From Flectonema sp. DT1601 (Eukaryota; Euglenozoa; Diplonemea; Diplonemida; Diplonemidae), in assembly GCA_964019425.1 (NCBI GenBank), contig OZ025785.1, positions 581,501 to 645,500 on the forward strand: 64,000 bases of DNA, in the 5' to 3' direction. How positions within the stretch are numbered: the stretch's first letter is position 1; each line of letters opens with the position of its first letter. A program made the position numbers and the translations under genes. Under the pieces are notes generated by a model that was not told where the DNA came from, searched no databases, and saw nothing but the letters and a program-made list of their open reading frames with translations. This document shows positions 57,308 through 64,000 of this stretch, in pieces.

Positions 57308-59209
57308 ATGCTAATTGCGATGTTACTAACAACAGCGTTAACCCAAACCGATAGATGTGAGGTGCCTGTGATGGAATCCGTCATCGATGCTTGTGATGTT
57401 GTATGTTGTTACTCGAAGGGATGTGATTGTTATAACAAAACTCATAGTTCTGGACCAAACATGGACACGGCAAGATGGTGTGTGTGGAGTTTTTGTGTTA
57501 TTGACGGAACTGATGGATGTGACAAACCCCAACATATTCAAGACACACTAAGACTAGCCATTGAGTGGCAACACATGTGTGATAAAAGCCTTCAAGCACA
57601 TAACTGTGATGTCAGAAGCTATAGTAAGATGCACGACTGCCTATCTAAGGTACCTTGTTGGGTAGATCAGAGCTCACCTGATCACTGCAGCACTAGCTGT
57701 GTGAATCAAACTCGTAAATGCCAAGTAGATTCTGGTTGTGGTGGAAATGACACATACGAGGGTCAGTTAAACGCTTGTAAGGAAGAGTCCTACGCTGTTT
57801 GTGAACAAACATGTGGAGACTGTCTTACAAAATCATGTTCACAAGTTATAACCGCAGCTTCTGCAGCCGATCCAACCAACAGTGATGGTCTTTCTATGTC
57901 AAACGAAGTGCTCATTGCTATTATAGTTTCTTGTGTCTTCTGCGCCTTTTGTATTTTTTCAGCCATAATATTTTGGAAATGGCAGAGACTCACAAAACTT
58001 GTATTTCCAGCTGATAGTTTAGCAGAAACAGCTCGGTCAAAAGATGCTTTGATAAGCACACTAGGAGGAGTACCACAACACCCAAGCATTTCGTTAAAGC
58101 AACAATTCGACATCAAAGACACATGGCAACGAGGTAATCTCGTAGGCAGAGGTCAATACGGGACTGTCTACGTTGCGTTACTACCAGGAGGACACGTCCT
58201 TGCTGTGAAACAGTTAGACGCTGCGGACGTTATGAACGACCACGCCGCACGTTCACAATACATTCACGAGATAGAAGCTCTACAGAACATGACACATCCG
58301 TATATTGTGAAATATTTTGGAGCCTATTTGGATACAGAAACTCGGATGATTAATTTATTCATGGAGTACGTTGCAGGGGGATCTCTTGCTAGGTTTGTCA
58401 AGAGTCTTCCGTACTGCCTCGAAGAGGAAGCCGTAAAGGTTTATATTCGTCAGATTCTTGAGGCTTTGCAATACCTCCACAGTCATAATGTGATTCATAG
58501 GGACATCAAAGGTGATAATGTTTTAATTAACACCGAGGAAGGTACAGTTAAAATAACTGATTTCGGAAGCAGTCGTAAAATTCAACGTACATTACAAACA
58601 GCTGGTACTGGTGGAGCGACGTTAACAGGAACTCCTAATTGGATGGCTCCAGAAATGATTACGGCACAATTCTACAACGATATCCCTCACAAAGAAAAAA
58701 TTGATGTCTGGAGTGTTGGATGCACTGCTGTTGAGTTATTATGTAAAGGAAAACCACCATGGCCAGTCTTTGACACACAATGGAGTGCTTTGTATTACAT
58801 TGCAAATTCTAAAGAACTGATTCCCGACGGTATCCCTGACGACGTCTCATCTGACTGCCGACATGTCATAGAACAGTGCCTAATTAGAGATCCCGCTTCA
58901 CGTATCTCTGTTCCAGAATTGTTAAGACACCCTTGGTTTAAGGGTTCATCTGAGAACTTTAAGTTCGATTCTGAGGCAATTCACATTAGCGACTTTGACC
59001 TCGACGGTATGATTTCTGAACTAAAAGAGAAAGAAGCTGCTGAGAAACTATGTGCTGGGGAAACAAACATAACGCGATATTTGCGATCTCGTTGTCAACC
59101 ACTTGTTCAGTTTAAAGAAGGTGATGAGGAGGCTTGCGGAATGGAAAATATGGAAATGAAAGATGTTCAAAGTTGCGACGGAGAAAATGATGGCAATCAA
59201 GCGGTTTAG
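57308..59209 (+). CDS. Receptor-like MAPKKK (STE11)-family protein kinase
   Basis: The 633-aa protein has a short signal peptide (MLIAMLLTTALTQ), a Cys-rich ectodomain to about residue 198 (20-odd Cys; CDVVCCYSKGCDCY, CQVDSGCGGNDTYEGQ), one membrane helix (about 201-224, VLIAIIVSCVFCAFCIFSAI) and a cytoplasmic kinase domain at about 272-542. Catalytic motifs are complete: GRGQYGTV, LAVKQL, HRDIKGDN (D399), DFG (D418) and GTPNWMAPE; HPYIVKYFGAY and FMEYVAGGSL place it with STE11/MAPKKK kinases. A MAPKKK catalytic domain on a type I receptor is unusual outside protists. The C-terminal ~90 residues are acidic. The ligand is unknown. No intron is needed. Confidence 0.88.
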   Translation: MLIAMLLTTALTQTDRCEVPVMESVIDACDVVCCYSKGCDCYNKTHSSGPNMDTARWCVWSFCVIDGTDGCDKPQHIQDTLRLAIEWQHMCDKSLQAHNCDVRSYSKMHDCLSKVPCWVDQSSPDHCSTSCVNQTRKCQVDSGCGGNDTYEGQLNACKEESYAVCEQTCGDCLTKSCSQVITAASAADPTNSDGLSMSNEVLIAIIVSCVFCAFCIFSAIIFWKWQRLTKLVFPADSLAETARSKDALISTLGGVPQHPSISLKQQFDIKDTWQRGNLVGRGQYGTVYVALLPGGHVLAVKQLDAADVMNDHAARSQYIHEIEALQNMTHPYIVKYFGAYLDTETRMINLFMEYVAGGSLARFVKSLPYCLEEEAVKVYIRQILEALQYLHSHNVIHRDIKGDNVLINTEEGTVKITDFGSSRKIQRTLQTAGTGGATLTGTPNWMAPEMITAQFYNDIPHKEKIDVWSVGCTAVELLCKGKPPWPVFDTQWSALYYIANSKELIPDGIPDDVSSDCRHVIEQCLIRDPASRISVPELLRHPWFKGSSENFKFDSEAIHISDFDLDGMISELKEKEAAEKLCAGETNITRYLRSRCQPLVQFKEGDEEACGMENMEMKDVQSCDGENDGNQAV

Positions 59210-61161
59210 TATGTTACAATAACAGATCGATTCGTGTTTTCCCTTTTAAAAAAAAAAAAAAAAAAAAGTCAGTTTATTTTTTTATTTTCCTCCTGCTATA
59301 GTTGGTATTGTTGCTTTAAAAAAAAAAAAAATAATTAAACGAAATTGCGATCAAAAAAAAGTACGTGGACGTTGTTTTTTTATGTGGGTCATTATGATTA
59401 TGATAGTCTCCCGACCCATTTCCCCCCTCCAAAAAAAAAAAAAAACTTTTCTTTTTTCTTTTTTTGTTCAGTAATTACAATTATTTCGTCTTCTTTCCTT
59501 ACAGCCTTAAATATCTCATCTGCGTTTGGTGCAAAATTTGCGTAAAAAGCAAAAAAAAAAAAACTTTTTCATTTATATTTTTTTTTATTTCCCCCTTCAA
59601 AAATATCCTTTCCTAAAGCAAATCCGTCTCCATTTGCTTTTTATATATAGCTGCAGGAGAATGATAAGATCGCGTAGTTGGTCATTCACAAAGCAGAACT
59701 TTTGCAAGCTCGTGTTTTATAAAACCGACAACATTCACAGACGAGTGAATATTCCCCTTTTTTTTTAAAGTTTTTTTTTTTTTTTTTTAGTTTTGTTTTT
59801 TTCATTCTAATGAGAAAAAAAAATTTTTCTTTTACTGCTTTCTTTTTCTTTCCTACAAGTACCCCACCCCTTCTCGGAGAAAGATAGGGGCAGGGGGAGT
59901 AAATTAGCAAAAAAAAAAAAAAAAAAAAAAAACAGATAAATATAGGGTCTGGCAATTACGTGCAGTACTCTCTTCTCAGACTCAATCAAGAGAAAAAAAA
60001 AAAAAAAACAAAAAAAAAATTCTTTTATGTAAGGGTTTTTATCACTAAATACAGGTGCACCTCGTAACCTTTTTTTCTTCTTTTTTTTCTTCTTTTTATC
60101 TATTTTACCGACAAAAAAAAAAAAAAAAAATGAAGCTTTTTCTTTTTTTTTTTTTCCCCCGCTCAATTTATTTTATTTGTTTTCGTTCTTATTTTTTTTT
60201 GAGGTTGGGGGTGGGGGTTGCACAACGAAACCTTTTCATTGGGAGTAAAATTTTTTTCCACCACCGTTTTAGCGCGTATGGGATTTCTTTTTTATAATAC
60301 CCCGACAGTTGGACCCTTTTTTTTTTTTTACTTTTTTTTTTTAACATGGCTATCAGGTAAATCCTACTTTTAGTTTTAGCCGGTTTTCAAGTTTGTATTT
60401 AATAGCGGACATGTCTCTTCTCGTCAGCTTCGCTGACTTTGATAAAACAATAAATAAATAAATAAACTAACTGAGAACTTGGGGTTATATTTCTCACAAA
60501 AGGTTTTTTTTTTTTATATATTATAAGCGAAACCTTTTTTTTTTTTTGAGATTGCAACCGTGTTTTGCTACTTCTGAAGGGAGTGGATCGGTTTTTTTTT
60601 TTATTTTTTTTATTCCCTTAAAAATCCCTCCCGCCGTATTGCTCAACGTTATGATGAGCTTAGTTGGAGAAGGAAAGCCATGTTGTTTTTTTTTTTTTTT
60701 TTTAAGGTTAGTTCTCTGTACACCACGTCACTTTTTTGTTGTGAATTTCTGAGGCTGTATTTTGCAATAGAAAAACAGTTACCTGAATAGTTATTTTGAT
60801 GTATTTTAAAATCCAGTGTGTTTGTGTGTCCTCAAAGAAAGAGCTTCGTGGGGGGGAGGGAGGGAGGGAAACAAACCGTTATTGAGTGAGAGACTTTTTT
60901 TCCCTTCTTTTTTTTTTTTTTTTTTCCAGCTACTACTAGTGTCGTGTCTTAACTGCTTCCTCTGTGCGAAGAAAAACTTAAACGAATTTGTGCGTAGTAC
61001 TTGCGCACGTAGTACTTGCACATCTTCCTGTTTGGTGTTCTTTCGCACCAGAGAAATGGGAAAGTTATGAACCCAACTTTCCTCATGTTGGTATTCCACT
61101 TGTGGGAGAGGAGAGGAGACTGATTCACCTTCTGCTCCTATTCTGCTGTTTTTTTTTTCTT

Positions 61162-61192
<31 letters not shown>

Positions 61193-61855
61193 CCTCCCCA
61201 CTTATGCATCTCAAACTGGATTTCTTAGTTGAAGTTACGTATGTTTTTTTTATCGGTTAAAAAGATGTTTTTCTTTGTGGGAAAAAAAAAAAAAAAAAAA
61301 AAAAAAATACTTTTTTTTCCTGTAAAAAAATTTTAGAGGGGGAGGTTACAGAAAACCCAGTATTAGCAAAGGTGATTACGATATTTAGTTTCTTTTTTTC
61401 TCGGATGGTCTTGTTGTCAGCATTAATCGGTAGGAATGTTTTTTTTTCTTAAGTGTTTGTGTTTGCGTTTACAATGCTTAAAAGCAAAAAAAAAAAAAAA
61501 AAAAAAAGGAAAGAAAACATTTTCTTCTGAAAAACAATGCGATGTACGTATCACTTAACCTGATCGGTGACTGTGGCTTCCATGAGGTTTTTTAATAATT
61601 ACCTGCTTGATGTTTGTTCACACCAACCAACTAGTTGGCTATTTCCGCTGAATTCCCTTTTCCTAATCTCCGAAAGCTTCGCTTCTCAAAATACTAGTTT
61701 TTTTTTTTCTCTTCCTGTTTTCCTTGAGAATTAGTCGAGCGTGAGCTTGGTCTGTTTTTCTCGTGGTAACAGATAATCTACTCTATTTTTTTTTTTTTTT
61801 TTTTGCGTTTTTCCTTTTCTCACCTTATTACCATTTTTTTTTTTTTTTTTTTTTT

Positions 61856-61990
61856 TTTGTACCGACAACGTAGTCGGAGGAGGAACTATTCAGATTGAAA
61901 GCCGTTATTTCTTTTGGTCATGATTTATGTCCCCGTGCGACAGGATTCTGTCTGCGTTCAGTGAAATATAAGGCTAATCTGAATGTTTTT
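61856..61990 (-). repeat. Diverged reverse copy of the 18.7-20.6 kb flank repeat
   Basis: On the minus strand it reads ACATTCAGATTAGCCTTAT, GAACGC-AGAC-GAATCCTGT, ATAAATCAT, GGCTTTCAA-CTG and GTCGGTACAAAA, in the same order as at 19525-19660. It shows that this segment exists as a dispersed repeat outside the tandem array. Confidence 0.75.
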
Positions 61991-62511
61991 TTTTTAAAAT
62001 TCTGAATCGACGTGTGACGTGAGTACATATTTTCGAATCCAGCGAAGGGAAAAAAAAAAAAAAAAAGATTTTTTTTTTAATACTTCGTTTTTTTCTTCTT
62101 TTTTTGATAGTTTTTCTCAGGTCAGGTCAGTCTTGGGAGCCACATACTTCCGGGTAAAGAAACACCTCTTCCCACCAGTGAGAGAGCTTCGCGAATGTGA
62201 AGCAGTGTACTGATAACTTGTAAGCTTTACCTGGAGTTTAAACTTCCTTGGCTACAATATAGTTGAGTCTCGTGCCATTTTTTTTTTTTTTTTTTGTGCA
62301 CAAACAAAGAACCAAAAAATAACGAAAATGGAAAAAAAAAAAAAAAAGAAGAATTTTTTTTTTCCCCCCTTTTAGTTTTTTAAGCCAGGTTCAAGTCCCC
62401 TACTCATCCCTGCGCATCACCCTTAGTCACTGTATTTAAAACTAATGTTAAATTATCTTTATGTTTTAATGATACAACACATTTGTAATTTTTACAAAAT
62501 CGAACATACAA

Positions 62512-63055
62512 CCCCCACTCATCCAAATGACTAAAAAAAGCTGTGGGCTATAATTGCAACACTATCGTCTCGTTATCAGTTTTGTTTTTTTTCTATGAAC
62601 GGTAATATGAAAAAGGTGATAAAAAAACCACAACTATTATTCTATTAGCTTTTTAGGTTAAACCGACACCCCCTTAGTCAAATGATGGTCCTTAGCCCAA
62701 GTTTACGTTTCTTGTTAGTGGGGGGGATCAATTCAGTTCTTGCTTTGTCTAGGTTTGGAGATAGCTGTATCACATATTCCAAACAGTTAACCTCTCTTAT
62801 CTTTTTTAGGTTTTAGCCCAGCTTCAAAAAAGTTTGCTTTTTATATTTTTATAACAAATGTGAAAGGTTAAAACTTCCGAACTCATGAATGACTAAAAAG
62901 GCTGGTCTAGGCTACAATTACAACACGATCGTATCGTATCGGTCTTTTTTTCCCCCACCGTTTTCCCCCTACACCCTTGTTTTGTTTTTTTTTTTTTTTT
63001 CCCCGTGAACTGTATTGAATAAGTGAAATGAATATATGCTGCGACCACAACTGAG
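62512..63055 (+). repeat. Two diverged direct copies, about 365 bp apart
   Basis: 62517-62640 and 62882-63055 share CTCAT-AATGACTAAAAA, GGCTA-AATT-CAACAC, ATCGT-TCG and a final CCACAACT. No coding potential. Confidence 0.6.
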
Positions 63056-63176
63056 GTAAAAAAGTCTGCAGTAGTGACTGCGGTATTTTTTTTTTTTCCG
63101 GTTGCGCACAAACAAAAACAAAGTGTGAGAATTATTTAGTGAGGTGCCGATTCTTTTTTTTTTTTTTTTTTTTTTT

Positions 63177-63222
63177 GGGAAAAACTATAATTCCACATGC
63201 AAGTTTCCGAAATGGACAGCCA
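63177..63222 (+). repeat. Possible diverged single arm of the 48209/54098 inverted repeat
   Basis: GGGAAAAACTATAATTCCACA then AAGTTTCCGAAAT resembles the arm at 48209-48254, and again starts right at a T-tract. Similarity is partial. Confidence 0.4.
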
Positions 63223-64000
63223 CAAGAATTTCGAAACATTATTGGATTTTGGCTGTGAAAACGTACCAGATTTGTGTGGGTTTTCCACTGAAAAATGCTG
63301 GTTTTTTTTCTTCTGCTGTCTATTTTGGAAAATTTTGTGTTGAAATCCGACAGTAACATTTGCGAGAAATTAAGATTTTCCCTTTTTTTTTTCTTTTTTT
63401 TTCTCCCTTCTTTTTCGTTTGATTCAACTTGAATTTTTTTTGATATTATGAAAAGGAAAAAAAAATAAATATACAACAACCCTAAAGTATAGTAAGGAAA
63501 TCAAACCTGATGGGTGAAGGGAAAAAAAAAAAAAAAAAAAGAAAAAACACTAGTGCTGGTACTTACGTTCTGATTGTTTCTTTTTTTTATTTTAAATTTT
63601 TTTTATATTATTGTAGTACCTCTTTTGTGATTGAAAGCTTGCATGAGATTATAAATAAAAGTGCGGCATACGTTGACTTCCTCGTCGTTATTTTCTGTTC
63701 CCTGCTTAGGCGTGAATTAATCGATTTTTTTTTTTTTTTTTTTTTTTTTTGTTCCCCTGAGCTCCTCCTCTGTTTTTTTGTTTGTTTTTTTTTGTTTTTT
63801 CTTTTTTTGGAGCTACCTTTTTCACCAGAATTTAATTACTTAGTACGTGAGCTGATTACATATGTTTTTTTATTTATTTATTTATTTTTTTATTTTACCG
63901 TTTTCACATTCGCAGTACACCATTCCCGCAATCCCCAATTCATTTGTTTGGTCAGTCTTTTTTCCCCGTCAGCTCTTCTTCTGTTTTCTTCTTCTTTTTT

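Larger units (their letters stand above)
59210..64000. other. Non-coding, homopolymer-rich end of window
   Basis: No gene supported; open frames are Phe/Lys-rich by-products of T/A tracts. Repeat scraps are listed separately. A B-box-like GGTTCAAGTCCCC at 62388-62400 has no matching A box that I can see. Confidence 0.5.

Noticed and set aside
59345-63479. Many 60-130-codon frames rich in Phe or Lys
   Set aside because: They are translations of T or A tracts, lack codon bias or domains, and occur on both strands.

Overview
The window is a piece of a nuclear genome from a microbial eukaryote. The evidence is: four protein genes interrupted by short GT-AG introns (64, 76, 86 and 175 nt, all four donors beginning GTAT); eukaryote-only housekeeping genes (SEC13, IMP3, a PIN4-type parvulin); eukaryotic-type protein kinases; a LINE; and pieces of cytosolic-type large-subunit rRNA. 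The non-coding DNA is AT-rich and full of A or T homopolymer runs of 10-30 bases. I cannot name the species. Every host gene I can support lies on the + strand, and almost every start codon is preceded by a pyrimidine-rich tract and a CAG/TAG 0-76 nt upstream. That is the pattern expected for spliced-leader trans-splicing (known in Euglenozoa, dinoflagellates/perkinsids and some animals), although 5'-UTR introns could look the same.

Layout. 1-4.2 kb: end of a secreted protein gene, then PIN4-like parvulin, SEC13 and IMP3. 4.4-13.8 kb: a tandem duplication of a gene for a secreted cysteine-rich protein built from 36-residue repeats (32 and 24 units), each followed by the same ~690 bp flank containing two copies of a stem-loop; a decayed copy of the start of the next gene lies between the two, showing that the duplicated block was larger than the gene. 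14-18.7 kb: a coiled-coil protein gene, a stray LSU rRNA fragment, a ubiquitin-like/ankyrin gene and a SAM-like gene. 18.6-21.6 kb: three tandem repeat units that carry the 3' end of the SAM-like gene, a two-exon coding relic and an inverted scrap of the neighbouring LRR gene. 22.1-33 kb: two large BspA-like leucine-rich-repeat genes (1319 and 1344 aa) with a shared ~570 bp upstream region and inverted LRR gene scraps just upstream of it.

33.5-44.4 kb: a compact gene run: a di-haem-type SQR cytochrome b subunit, an EF-hand/coiled-coil protein, an unrecognised 639-aa protein, a small secreted EF-hand protein (two exons), a cyclic-nucleotide-binding-domain protein and a MAPK-like predicted pseudokinase. 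44.4-57.3 kb is gene-poor and holds dispersed repeats and one LINE (about 48.3-53.05 kb) with APE endonuclease, reverse transcriptase, RNase H and a zinc knuckle. Its main frame carries a canonical 2A-like motif and has no usable ATG ahead of it; it is separated from a short ORF1 in the same frame by a single UGA. The LINE, a tRNA-like sequence and LSU rRNA pieces lie between two 46-bp inverted repeats whose outer ends abut A-tracts. 57.3-59.2 kb: a receptor-like MAPKKK-family kinase. 59.2-64 kb: homopolymer-rich DNA with repeat fragments and no gene I can support.

The protein genes do not form one pathway. The recurring theme is local duplication and decay: repeat-rich, fast-evolving genes (Cys-rich, LRR, ankyrin) embedded in duplicated blocks next to single-copy housekeeping genes.
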